From Candidatus Mycoplasma mahonii (GTDB lineage Bacteria > Bacillota_I > Bacilli_A > Mycoplasmatales > Metamycoplasmataceae): a DNA stretch of 64,000 nucleotides. Below are positions 1 to 10,015 of this stretch, piece after piece (position 1 is the first letter of the stretch; every line of letters begins with the position of its first letter). Both the position numbers and the translations under genes were made by a program. Location: the NCBI RefSeq assembly GCF_030550815.1, contig NZ_CP114583.1, positions 62,001 through 126,000 on the forward strand, written 5' to 3'. The notes beneath the pieces were generated by a model. That model saw only the letters and a program-made list of their open reading frames with translations, ran no database searches and was not told the origin of the DNA.

Positions 1-1
1 A

Positions 2-967
2 AAAAATGCCAAAGAACTTTCAAACATTTTAAGACAGTTCAAAATAAATCAAGGTTATATAGATTTTGAAATTGAAGAATCAAAAATAATAATCAATGAA
101 AAAGGTAAGACAAAAGACATTATCGTTAAGGAAAGAGCATTTGCAGAAATAATGATAGAAGATTTTATGGTCAGAGCAAATGAAACTGTTGCTGAAACTA
201 TCGCCAATAAAAAACTTCCATTTATCTACCGTATTCACGATACTCCTGAAGCCGATAGACTAAAAGGATTACAAAATGTTGTTGATGTATTAGGAATTGA
301 TGTGAAAATACCAACTACAAAAAAACCAATGGATTTTGCTCGGGCCGTCTTAAAGTTGAAAGAACATAGATTTGATGATTTTATTAAAGTGATGATGTTG
401 AGAACAATGGCAAAAGCCATTTATTCAGAAAAAAATATAGGTCATTTTGGATTAGCTTCAACATCCTACACACACTTCACATCACCAATAAGAAGGTACC
501 CCGACTTAATGGTTCATAGAATGCTAAAGGCTTATTTATTTGATAATAAAATAAATCAAGTAAAGCATTTTACGGATATTTTGCCAACTATTGCTGCAGA
601 TGCTTCTAATACGGAACAAAAATCTGTAACACTCGAAAGACATGTTGCTGATATTAAAAAAGCAGAATTCTATGAAAACAAGATTGGACAGAAATTTAAT
701 GCCGTCATTGTCTCTGTTATGAAGTTTGGTTTCTTTATTGAATTACACAATAAAGTTGCAGGTCTTGTTCATGCTAGTAATCTAATGGATGGCAGATATA
801 ATCTTGACAAAACTAACCTAAAGTTAGTTTCTGGTTCTAAGAAATTTGTCGTAGGGCAATCAGTTATAGCCATTGTTGTTGGTATAAACAAAAGGGAGGG
901 TTCCATAGATTTTGTTTTAGAAGAGCATTATACTTCATGAAAAAAATCCAATGGCAAAAATGAATAA
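2..967 (+). CDS. rnr: Ribonuclease R, C-terminal part (start lies before the window)
   Basis: 3'-5' exoribonuclease that degrades structured RNA. The last 321 codons are present and open from base 2. The RNB-domain hallmark HFTSPIRRYPDLMVHR is visible, followed by an S1 RNA-binding domain (about GQKFNAVIVSVMKFGFF). The TGA at 938-940 is Trp in code 4, so the frame runs on to TAA at 965-967 and overlaps typA by 17 nt. RNase R is also the enzyme that removes mRNAs released by trans-translation, which fits with smpB and ssrA lying just downstream. The catalytic Asp cluster would be upstream of the window. Confidence 0.93.
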
Positions 968-2774
968 TAAAACAAAAAGAATTATAAATGTTGCCGTAAT
1001 AGCACATGTTGATGCTGGCAAATCTACCCTAGTAGATGCTTTGCTTGAACAGTCAGGAACTTTTAATGAAAGAGATGAAAAGATTGAACAAATAATGGAT
1101 AGCAATGACCTTGAGAGAGAAAGAGGAATTACAATTTATTCCAAGAATTGTGCTATCGATTATAAGGATATCAAAATAAATATTGTTGATACACCAGGGC
1201 ATGCAGATTTTTCAGGAGAAGTAGAAAGAATTATTAAGAATGTTGATACTGTTTTTTTATTGGTAGATTCATCTGAAGGACCAATGCCTCAGACAAGATT
1301 TGTTCTTGAAAAATCTTTAAAGCAAGGATTAAAACCTATTATCATTATTAATAAAATGGATAAAGACGAAGCTAGACCTGCTGAAGTTCTTGATATGATT
1401 TTAGAATTATTTATGGAATTGGGTGCTACAGATGAACAAATGGAATTCCCGGTTTTATATGGAACAGCAAAAAATGGAATTATGGATAGTGAAATTAGTA
1501 TGACATCAAACAATTTAATACCGTTATTTGATGTATTATTAAAGCATGTTCTGGAATATCCTTTCAGTGCTTCAGATGAAACACAAATGCAAATTACATC
1601 TTTAAAATATGATAATTATTTAGGAAGAATGGGTATTGGAAGATTAAGAAAAGGCATGCTGACTTCGAAAGATAAATATGCTCTTATTAATCATGATGGT
1701 ATTACAAAAAATGTTAAATTCTCCAAGATGTTTGTTAACAAAGGTCTTGATCGAGAAGAGGTATTAGAAGTTTATCCTGGTGATATTGCTATTGTAGCTG
1801 GAATAGCAGATATTACCATCGGAGATACTATTTCCGTTATTAGTAATCCTTCCGCTATGGAAAAGATCAAAATTGAAGAACCAACTATTTCGATGAATTT
1901 TCTTGTTAATAAGTCCCCACTTTCTGGTCAAGAAGGGAATATGTTAACTTCAAGAAATATTCAAGATAGACTAGAAAAAGAACTTGAGACAAACGTCTCC
2001 TTAAAAGTTGATATGCTATCCACTGATGATGAGGGATTCAAAGTTTCAGGTAGGGGAGAGTTACATTTATCAGTCTTAATAGAAAACATGAGAAGAGAGG
2101 GTTTTGAACTTTCAGTATCCAAACCAAAAGTTATTTATAAAGTTGAAGATGGAACTAGAAAAGAACCATTTGAAGAAGCTGTTATAACTTGTTCTTCTGA
2201 GTTTGCTGGAGCTGTTATTCAACAATTATCTGAAAGAAAAGGATTAATGCAAGATATGAACAATAATGGGAGTCAAACAAGAATGGTATTTCATATTCCA
2301 ACTAGAGGATTAATTGGCTATAGACAATCTTTCATTACCACAACAAAAGGTACAGGGGTTTTAGAAAAAACATTTTATGAATATAGACATTTCGCTGGCG
2401 AAATTGAATCTAGAAAAAATGGTGTACTTGTTTCAACTGTTAAAGGTGAAGCAATGGCTTATTCATTATGAAAAATTTCTGAAAGAGGTGATTTATTTAT
2501 TAACCCCCAGACAAAAGTTTATGAAGGTATGGTCATAGGAATTAATTCTCGAGCACAAGATATGGATGTTAATCCCATTAAAAATAAAGCTATGACTAAC
2601 GTTAGATCTGCTGGGACTGATGATGCCATTAGAGTGCCAAAAGCAATTGTCTTAAGCTTAGAGGAAGCACTTGAGTTTATTGAACCAGATGAATTAGTGG
2701 AAGTAACTCCATCATCAATTAGATTAAGAAAAAAAGTGTTAAACAAAAAATATAGACACATGGAGACTTATTAA
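951..2774 (+). CDS. typA: Ribosome-associated GTPase TypA/BipA
   Basis: Translational GTPase of the EF-G-like family, 607 aa, the usual length. The P-loop AHVDAGKST lies near residues 18-26, G3 is DTPGHADF and G4 is NKMD. Domain II, the EF-G-like domains III and V, and the BipA-specific C-terminal domain follow, ending in a basic KKVLNKKYR tail. A TGA at 2469-2471 is Trp; stopping there would remove the last 100 residues of the C-terminal domain. The start ATG lies inside the end of rnr, so the two genes are probably co-transcribed. The family acts on the ribosome in subunit assembly and stress adaptation. Confidence 0.95.
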
Positions 2775-2854
2775 TATAAATAAATAGTCCATATCTAATA
2801 ACATGTTCTTTTGTTGTATAATATCATTGTCATGAAAGTGGCTAGAGAGTTTAT

Positions 2855-3286
2855 ATGGCAAAAGTGATATCCAAAAATAAAGATGCATTCTTTAATTTTC
2901 AAATATTGAGTACTTTTGAAGCAGGAATTGAGTTAAATGGTTGAGAAGTTAAATCAATTAGAGATGGTAATGTTGTCCTGAGGGGTTCTTTTTGTTCATT
3001 TGTCAAGGACGAATTATTTGTTTCAAATATGAATGTATCCAATTACATGAGCATTCCTGGCAACAGAACAAGACCAAGAAAACTTTTGTTACACAAAAGA
3101 GAACTAAGAAGATTGAAAGAAACTGTTAAAGTTAAGGGTAATTCTATTGTTGCCATAACTCTCAAATGATCAAGAAAAGGTAAGATAAAGTTAGACATCG
3201 GAATTGGTAAAGGTAAGAACAGGGCTGACAAAAGAGAAGTTATTAAAAAAAGAGACTTCGAAAGACAAAGACGTAATAAATACTAA
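2855..3286 (+). CDS. smpB: tmRNA-binding protein SmpB
   Basis: Small basic protein (143 aa) that binds the tRNA-like domain of tmRNA and takes it to stalled ribosomes. The family motif reads AGIELNGWEVKSIR, and its invariant Trp is encoded by TGA at 2942-2944, direct proof of code 4. The C-terminal basic tail (DKREVIKKRDFERQRR) is the part that enters the empty mRNA channel. A TATAAT box lies at 2817-2822, so the mRNA has a leader. The stop codon ends 1 nt before the mature tmRNA 5' end, so both are probably made as one transcript. Confidence 0.96.
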
Positions 3287-3287
3287 T

Positions 3288-3672
3288 GGGGATGTAATGG
3301 ATTCGACATATATTTCCTGTTATTGACTGCAGTGGTTTGGTAGACCATAATACTACTAGGTTCCAATTTAAACGGAAACAAAAACAGTTGAAGCCACTTG
3401 AGACATCTTTCTTCAACCTTCAACCAAAACTCTCTAGCTTTTGCGTAATTGCTTGCTAGCGGATACTTAATCTCTCTCATAGATTATTTGTCTGTATTAT
3501 TTTTGAGATATATTAGTGGATCCAATTAAAGCTAATGAACTCTAATTGGTCAGATTGAATATGTTTTGTTTTGATTCATATCAATTTGGTCTTTAAAAAT
3601 CATAACTAAACTGTAGATGTCAATAACTTAGAAATATAATGGACCCGGGTTCGACTCCCGGCATCTCCACCA
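3288..3672 (+). ncRNA. ssrA: Transfer-messenger RNA (tmRNA)
   Basis: The 385-nt RNA starts with the canonical tmRNA 5' sequence GGGGATGTAATGGATTCGAC and ends with a T-arm CCGGG-TTCGACT-CCCGG and an encoded CCA. The first 7 bases pair with CATCTCC before the discriminator A, with one G-U pair. It rescues ribosomes stalled on broken mRNAs by acting first as tRNA-Ala and then as mRNA for a degradation tag. It directly follows smpB, so its 5' end must be cut from the shared transcript or it has a promoter inside smpB. The tag frame is described separately. Confidence 0.96.
3374..3448 (+). other. tmRNA proteolysis-tag reading frame
   Basis: Best reading: resume codon GGA at 3374, stop TAA at 3446-3448, 24 encoded residues. 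It begins GNKNS and ends FNQNSLAFA, matching the two halves of the Bacillus subtilis tag (GKTNS...FNQN...). Between them is a 30-nt in-frame insert coding WSHLRHLSST. Its first codon is TGA (3389-3391), read as Trp in this organism. The insert forms a perfect 7-bp hairpin, GTTGAAG 3387-3393 with CTTCAAC 3411-3417. The resume codon is inferred by alignment; the stop and the AFA ending are clear. Confidence 0.75.
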
Positions 3673-3721
3673 TATGTTTTTCACCAAAATTTTGTATATA
3701 ATTTTAACTAAGGAGATATTC

Positions 3722-4234
3722 ATGAAATACAAACAGAAGATTTTAGCTATATTTCAATTTATATCCTTTTTTGGGATTATTTTATTTTTAATTGGAATTG
3801 CAGCATTAGGATATTCCATTATTGAAATGGATAATTCTGACCAGTACCAGTACATATGATCGGCATCAAAATGAATCTCTAATTTTAGAGATACCCTTGC
3901 ATGTGAAAATAATCTAATCACAGGTATCACTAGTAGTGTATTCTTCTATTCATCATTCATCCTATTTATTGTTTCATGGATATTTGCATGAAAAATATTT
4001 AAGACTGAAGAAAGAAAGTTGTTTGATTCATTATTTCTCTTGTTTTTTGTTGTGCCTGTTTTATCTAATGTTTTTGCATTTATTGCTCAATTAGACACTA
4101 GAAGATTATTATTTACAGATGCAACTATTAACAAAAAGAAAATAATTAAGGATGAGACTATGCTTTTAAAAATGCAAATGAGCAATGATTTGAAGACGCC
4201 CGTAAATAAAGCTGCAAATTCTAAAAAGAAATAG
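3722..4234 (+). CDS. Integral membrane protein of unknown function
   Basis: 170 aa, with two internal TGA Trp codons. ATG 3722 follows a good Shine-Dalgarno (AAGGAG at 3710). There are three hydrophobic segments: residues about 8-30 (FQFISFFGIILFLIGIAALG), about 80-97 and about 105-125. A charged, lysine-rich tail ends NSKKK. The loop after segment 1 carries SDQYQYIW and a single Cys. I do not recognise a family. It stands alone between tmRNA and the GGDEF-EAL operon, which has its own promoter at 4258. Confidence 0.75.
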
Positions 4235-4257
4235 AATACTCAGATGGTAATTTTCTT

Positions 4258-4263
4258 TATAAT
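4258..4263 (+). promoter_or_regulatory. -10 box of a leaderless promoter
   Basis: TATAAT ends 7 nt before ATG 4270. No Shine-Dalgarno precedes that ATG, so transcription should start at or next to the start codon. Confidence 0.75.
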
Positions 4264-4269
4264 TTAAGC

Positions 4270-6117
4270 ATGCTGATCATACACACACTATTAATAACAA
4301 TACTACTCCTCGTGTTTATGCTCGTACTATATTTTTCTATAGAAAAAATAAAGGATTTAATTGTTTATACACCCTTAAATAAATTCAAAATTTTTAACAA
4401 CATGATTGAAGGATTTGTGTATGGTGGTTCTATAATTATTTTTAGTATTTTCTTAAGAATTATTTATAGTGATTTTAATATTTTTGTATTTATAGCTCCA
4501 TCTGTCATGTTACTAGTGGTTAGAAATGAGGGTGTTTCATCATACTCGTTGATTGTTTCATTAATTTATTGGGTATTCATGTGAGAATCAGGAGTAATCA
4601 CATATATAATTTTGTCAATATACTTAATATTTTTATTTGCTGTTATTCTTTGGAAATTCTTTTGAAATATTAGAAAGATTCTTTGGATAATTTATCTTAT
4701 CATGATTACAATTTCTTGAATTGGAATCATGATTGCATTTTTTTGGTTTGGATATTCATTTGATGAGGCATTAGTTTCCAAAATATTATTTACAGTTTTG
4801 GGAAGTATTATTCTTGAAGTATTTATCAACTACTTTATTAAAACATCTATTGCTGCAAATGTTTTATATGAATCATCAAATTATAAATATTTATCATTTT
4901 ATAAAGCGCCACTATCTATAAGTGCAATAAGCAACAATATAAAAAAATACAAAATTAAAAAAGCTGTTTATGGGATATTTAACATTAATTTTAGTATTGG
5001 TAGCCCAAAAATGCTTAACAAGGAAATATCTGATGCTGTTTTAAGAGAAATAGAAAAGCAATTTGGTGATGGTTATATTTTATTTAATATCGATAAAGAT
5101 AATTATGGTTTTTTCAAGAAATGAGAAAGACTAATGGATATTCATTTATGTGTTAAAAATAATTTAAAAATAGAAAGACCTATTGATGATCCATTAAATG
5201 AATTGGAGTTTCTACTTACTAAATGTAGTAAGACATTTGTTATTTCATCAGGAGAAAAAATAAAAGCAAACATATCTGCATCTGTTGCAATTTATGGTAT
5301 TCAGTCTTCATCCATTAATGACTTAGAAAACATGGCAATGTTTTCTAAACAATACCTAGGAGCAGCAAAAAATAAAATATGGTTGTATGATTCAAAAGAA
5401 TATAAAGATAGAATAAATGATTTCATTGATACTGAAGAGCTTGGCAATGTATTTAGCTTTGATGAATTATCATTAAAGTCTTCGCCTGTATTCAATATAA
5501 ATAATGACATTTTATTCAATTATTTTGAGTTCATAAATGTATCAGAAGATTTCTTAATTAGTTCTCCATCTGATTTTGCTTATGAGTCAGGTGTTTTTGA
5601 TTCATTTAATAGATACATATCTTTAGATGCAATTAGGAATAGTCACGGCAGAAAAAGTATTGCCGTTGCATATTCATGAAATTTTTTGAATAGGGAATTT
5701 GATATTGATAAATTTGAAAATAAAATTTCCATTATGAAAAAAACCCCCTCAGATTTAATGCTTATTTTTAGTAACAAGGAAATTAGTAATAATAAATTGA
5801 AAATAAGCAACATAGAAAAATTAAGAGAGAAAGGTTTTATAATAGGCTTGATAAATACAACAACTAATCAATCAAATATTATTTCTGAGATTAACCCTGA
5901 CTACATATTACAAGAAAAATTGTTAAAGTCATCTTTTATTTTAAAGGAGAAGACAATTCTTCTAAATGTATCTTCAAAAAATCAATTAAGATTTGCATAC
6001 AAAAATGGTGTAACATTATTTTCGGGGCCCTTGTTAGGAAGATTTAATAAACGAAAAATGAATAATACTAATATAATAAATATTAGAGATATAATTAAGG
6101 AGAACATAAATGACTAA
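4270..6117 (+). CDS. Membrane protein with degenerate GGDEF and EAL domains
   Basis: 615 aa. Residues 1 to about 190 hold roughly six hydrophobic helices. A GGDEF-like fold follows (about 230-380): KAVYGIFNINF, then DKDNYGFF near 275-282 where GGDEF should stand, then KANISASVAIYG for the usual SIG segment. An EAL-like fold occupies about 400-605, with LDAIRNS, IEKLREKGFIIGL and, in place of DDFG, INTTTNQSN near 532. Neither active-site motif survives, so it is probably a receptor or scaffold and not a c-di-GMP enzyme. It overlaps the diadenylate cyclase gene by 8 nt. Two inner TGA Trp codons (5122, 5677) and others upstream hide the full frame from a standard-code reader. Confidence 0.8.
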
Positions 6118-6682
6118 CGAATTAATATTTTTAACAATAATAATAGCTTTTTCTTTATTAGCTTTTTTCCTATTGCTACCTTGAATAATTAATTTACTAA
6201 GAATAATTTTTAAAAAAACAAATTACTCATCTTTAGGACAATCATCAAAAATGAGGCTTATACATAGTTTATATGAAGCTTGTGGAAATTTATCGGAAAA
6301 CAAAACTGGAGCAATTATAACAATTATAAATAAACAAGATTTGATTAACTTCAGAACCGATGGCGTAAAAATCGATGCTAATATTTCATCGTTATTAATT
6401 GTCTCTTTATTTCAAAAAGAATCTCCACTTCATGATGGGGCAATACTAATTGAAAATAACAAAATTACATACGCGGGTACATATTATAAAATCACATCTA
6501 AATCCGTTGACAATAAATATGGCGCACGACATAGAGCGGCATTAGGCATTTCTGAACAGACTGATGCCTTAACAATAGTTGTTTCAGAAGAGACTGGAAG
6601 AATTACTTTTGCCTATGAAGGTAAAATAATTCCCGTTAAATATTCAGAATTTCAAGAAAAAATAACTGATTTCTTAAGCTAA
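6110..6682 (+). CDS. cdaM: Diadenylate cyclase, CdaM/CdaA-like (c-di-AMP synthase)
   Basis: 190 aa. Makes cyclic di-AMP from two ATP. One N-terminal membrane helix (residues about 5-27) precedes a DAC domain, as in the Mycoplasma pneumoniae CdaM type and unlike the three-helix CdaA. Catalytic DGA is at 109-111 (HDGAIL) and RHR at 140-142 (GARHRAA), so the enzyme looks active. AAGGAG at 6097 lies inside the upstream gene, and the ATG overlaps that gene's stop (ATGACTAA), so translation is probably coupled. No CdaR or GlmM is next to it. c-di-AMP controls potassium and osmolyte transport in this phylum. Confidence 0.9.
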
Positions 6683-6695
6683 AAAAAGGGGAGAC

Positions 6696-8072
6696 ATGAG
6701 TCTAAAATCCGCGATAGCCAGAAAAAATATTTCTGAAATAAGAAAAATTGCAAATGAGCATCCCACTGTTGATATAGCTGAATTATTTGAAGGCTTATCT
6801 CAAGCAGAAAGAATGATTTTTTTTAGGTTGCTAAATACAAGTTTTCAATCTGAATTATTTTCCGCTATTGATTCAAACTTTCAAGAACAATTATTGAAAT
6901 CATTTTCTAATACAGAATTAAAATCCATAATTGATGATTTATACACTGATGAAATTGCGGATCTTATCGAAGAGGTTCCAGTTGATATTTCCAAAAGAAT
7001 TTTATTAATGACTTCTAACGAAAGAAGAATCACAGTTAATAAAATATTAAGATATTCAGAAGATGAAGTCGGATCATTAATGTCTGTTGATATTGTAACT
7101 CTCAAACAAATAATGACCGTTAAAGATGCAATTCAATATATAAAGGTTAATAAAAATGATGCACGTCTTGCACATTATTTTTTTATTACCAATAACAAAA
7201 ATAATTTACAAGGTTTTATTGCAATTGAAGATTTATTATTTTTGCCCCATTCAAAAAAACTTAAATCTTTCATGAAACCAGTTGCCTATGTTTATACGAC
7301 AACTGATAAGGAAAAGGCTGCCAATATATTTGCTGATCAAGATATGTCAGTTTTACCTGTTTTAAATATTCGAAAAGAAATTATGGGCATGATTACATCT
7401 GATGATGTAATTGATATTATTATCGATGAGGCAAATGAAGATATTGAAAAAATGCATGGTATTGAAAATGATGGAGATCAAACTTATTTAAAAACGCCCA
7501 GTTATCAAATATTTAAATCAAGAGTCTTCTTATTAATGTTATTAATGATATCTGCCACACTTTCACAAATAGTTCTTGACTTATTTTTATCTTTATCAAA
7601 AACATCTTTGGCTGCTCCTTTGATTACAACGGCTATGGTGGCGATTTTCCCCTTTATTTCCTGAGCTGCAGGAAATGCCGGCAGTCAGTCTTCAACAACT
7701 ATCATAAGGTCGCTAGTATTAGGGGAAATAAAAACAATGGATTACTTAAAAGTATTATTCAAAGAATTAAAAATTTCTACAATAATGGGTTTATCTCTCG
7801 GAATCGTAAACTTTATCAGGCTATTAATTTATTATCTTGCAAAAGATGATTTTACAACTGATTATATTATTCTTTCTGCAGTCGCATCTTTTGCACTATT
7901 TATTGTGATTATTTTGGCTAAACTTGTTGGAAGTAGTTTGCCTCTGCTTGCAAAAAAAATAAAAATTGACCCTACAGTTATGGCTGCACCGTTGCTTACC
8001 ACGTTAATTGATGCTTTATCAACTACGATATTTTTTGGAGTGTCAATAGGTATAATGTTATTGGTTTTATAA
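6696..8072 (+). CDS. mgtE: Magnesium transporter MgtE
   Basis: 458 aa. Mg2+ channel with the full family layout: an N-terminal superhelical domain (1-130), two CBS domains (about 130-250), then five membrane helices. The pore motif AGNAGSQ is at 325-331, following a TGA-coded Trp323. The Mg-binding Asp pair is probably Asp425 (IDPTVMAA) and Asp439 (LIDAL). ATG 6696 has AGGGGAG upstream and lies 13 nt after the c-di-AMP synthase, so it can share that transcript. No Mg riboswitch was seen in front. Confidence 0.94.
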
Positions 8073-8075
8073 AAT

Positions 8076-8166
8076 GGGTAAGTACTCAAGTTGGTGAAGA
8101 GGCGTCCCTGCTAAGGATGTAGGTCGAGCGATCGGCGCGGAGGTTCGAGTCCTCTCTTACCCGCCA
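8076..8166 (+). tRNA. tRNA-Ser (GCU anticodon)
   Basis: Acceptor GGGTAAG pairs with CTTACCC, discriminator G, CCA encoded. Anticodon loop is CTGCTAA on stem CGTCC/GGATG. The long variable arm is typical of serine tRNAs. It begins 3 nt after the mgtE stop, so it is likely cut from the mgtE transcript. Decodes AGC/AGU. Confidence 0.93.
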
Positions 8167-8174
8167 TATGACAA

Positions 8175-8198
8175 AGTTAACCTAATGGTTAGCTTTTT
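8175..8198 (+). terminator. Rho-independent terminator
   Basis: AGTTAACC, loop TAAT, GGTTAGCT (8 bp, one G-U pair), then a T-rich tract. The T-tract runs straight into the -10 box of the next gene. Confidence 0.75.
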
Positions 8199-8201
8199 CT
8201 T

Positions 8202-8207
8202 TATAAT
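8202..8207 (+). promoter_or_regulatory. -10 box of a leaderless promoter (cls)
   Basis: TATAAT ends 7 nt before ATG 8214; no Shine-Dalgarno is present. The box is 4 nt after the T-tract of the upstream terminator. Confidence 0.75.
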
Positions 8208-8213
8208 TTAAAT

Positions 8214-9686
8214 ATGAAACATTTATCTAACTTTTTTTGATATATTATCGTAATGTTATTTCTTGTATCCATAATATATGGGTTTTATTTTATGTTTATC
8301 ATTGGATTATCTCGTCCATTATTAATAATCCTTTCATTTTATTTATTAACATTGATATTCAATTTATTGATACTTATTCAAAATAGACACTCAGAAGCTA
8401 AACTGTCTTGAATTATTGTTATGACTATTTTTCCTGTATTTGGCCACATTATTTTTATTATATTTGGTCAAAGATATAAGAATAGAATTTCCAAAAATGA
8501 TTATTATAAAAAGGAAACATTTAAATTAGAAAAATTCAACAATAAAAATGATTTAATTATTCAAAAAAAACAATCAGAAATATCTCATCGAGGCATTTAT
8601 TCCGCAAATATTAAAATACATAGAAGAGAGCAGGATATTTTTAATGCTTTATTTAATGATATAAAAAATGCTAACAAATTTATTCACATAAATTACTACA
8701 TACTAAAACCGGGCGAGATATACGAACATTTTAAAAAAATATTAATTAAAAAGGCTGCACAGGGTGTTGAAATTAGATTTATTGTTGATGATTTTGGTCG
8801 TTGAGCAATGCCTTGATATGAAATAAAAGAACTTGAAGAATCAGGCATTAGAGTAGCTATTTTTGGGAAAGTTTATTTTCCATTTATCGGATCAGAAAAT
8901 GGATACAGAAATCATCGAAAAATGGTCATTATTGATGGGGAAAAAGTCCATGCTGGTGGTATAAATATTGCTGATGAGTATGCTAATCTTAACAAGACAT
9001 ATGGTGTTTGACTCGACTATCAGTCAATTATTACGGGCGAAGCCGTCAGATCATATTCCTTGTTATTTATTGATGATTGACAAATAGTAAAAAAGGAAAA
9101 GTTAGACCCCAAAAAATATGTATTAGAGACAACTGGGGGTAATTCCAGAAATATTTTAGTTGAAGATTCTCCAGAAATTAATGAAAACATAATTGAAAAA
9201 TCAATTGTTCAATGAATCCTCAATGCCGAGAAATCCATTAAATTGACAACACCATATTTTGTGCCTAGTCATGAAATTATATCCGCACTCAAAACAGCTG
9301 CAATGTCTGGGGTTGATATCACAATCTATATCCCGGGAAAACCAGATAAAAAAATTGTGCTCATTGTTTCAAAATATAATGCTTCTATTCTTTCAAAGTA
9401 TGGAATCAAATTTAAAGAAACAAAAGACATTCTAATACATTCAAAAATCGGTGTATTTGATGACTGTTATGCATACTTTGGAACTGCAAATATAGATTTA
9501 CGATCATTTTATTCTCAATTTGAGTTTTTGAATTTAGTATCTGGTCCTGTCATTCAAGAAGTTAATAATTTATTTGAGTTTTATGACAAATTTGCTGAAG
9601 ATATGGTTTTTAAACCCATAAATAAATTTTCTTTAAAAGGATTCTTAACAAGATTAGCAGTATTTATCTTTTCACCTATAATGTAA
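8214..9686 (+). CDS. cls: Cardiolipin synthase (phospholipase D family)
   Basis: 490 aa. Joins phosphatidylglycerol units into cardiolipin at the membrane. Two or three N-terminal helices precede two PLD domains. Each keeps its HxKxxxxD motif: His234-Lys236-Asp241 (HRKMVIID) and His409-Lys411-Asp416 (HSKIGVFD), each followed by the usual Gly/Asn segment (GGINIADEY, GTANIDLRS). Several TGA Trp codons split the frame in the standard code. The start at 8214 is set by the adjacent -10 box. Its substrate pathway is represented by cdsA at 24 kb. Confidence 0.93.
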
Positions 9687-9693
9687 AAAAATG

Positions 9694-9699
9694 TATAAT
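9694..9699 (+). promoter_or_regulatory. -10 box for ptsH-ptsI
   Basis: TATAAT about 25 nt before the ptsH ATG, preceded by TG (extended -10). This is a promoter with a leader and a Shine-Dalgarno, in contrast to the leaderless class. Confidence 0.65.
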
Positions 9700-9724
9700 G
9701 AATTATGAAAATAAAGGAGAAATA

Positions 9725-9988
9725 ATGACATCATTCACAACAATTATAAAAGACCCAGTCGGGTTACACGCAAGACCAGCATCAGTAATTGTTGCAGCAG
9801 CATCGAAATTCGTGTCAAACATTACAATTGAATCAGAAGGCAAAACAGGTAATTTAAAATCAATTATGAATGTTATGGCCTTAGGAATTAAACAAGGTGC
9901 ATCTATTACTATAACAGCTAATGGAGATGACGAAGCAGAAGCGCTAGCAGCAATTAAAGATGTGATGACAAAAAATAACTTGATTTAA
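9725..9988 (+). CDS. ptsH: Phosphocarrier protein HPr
   Basis: 87 aa, the normal size. Takes phosphate from enzyme I and passes it to sugar-specific EII proteins. His15 lies in GLHARP and the regulatory Ser46 in KSIMNVM, so it could be a target of HPr kinase. An in-frame ATG at 9698 is rejected because ATG 9725 has AAAGGAG upstream and gives the canonical N-terminus. ptsI follows after 27 nt. Confidence 0.97.
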   Translation: MTSFTTIIKDPVGLHARPASVIVAAASKFVSNITIESEGKTGNLKSIMNVMALGIKQGASITITANGDDEAEALAAIKDVMTKNNLI

Positions 9989-10015
9989 GTTATTTTTATT
10001 CATAAAGGAGCAATA

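Noticed and set aside
4270-6117. GdpP-type c-di-AMP phosphodiesterase as identity of the membrane protein
   Set aside because: GdpP has PAS, GGDEF and a DHH-DHHA1 end. Here the end follows an EAL-like pattern and no DHH motif is present.
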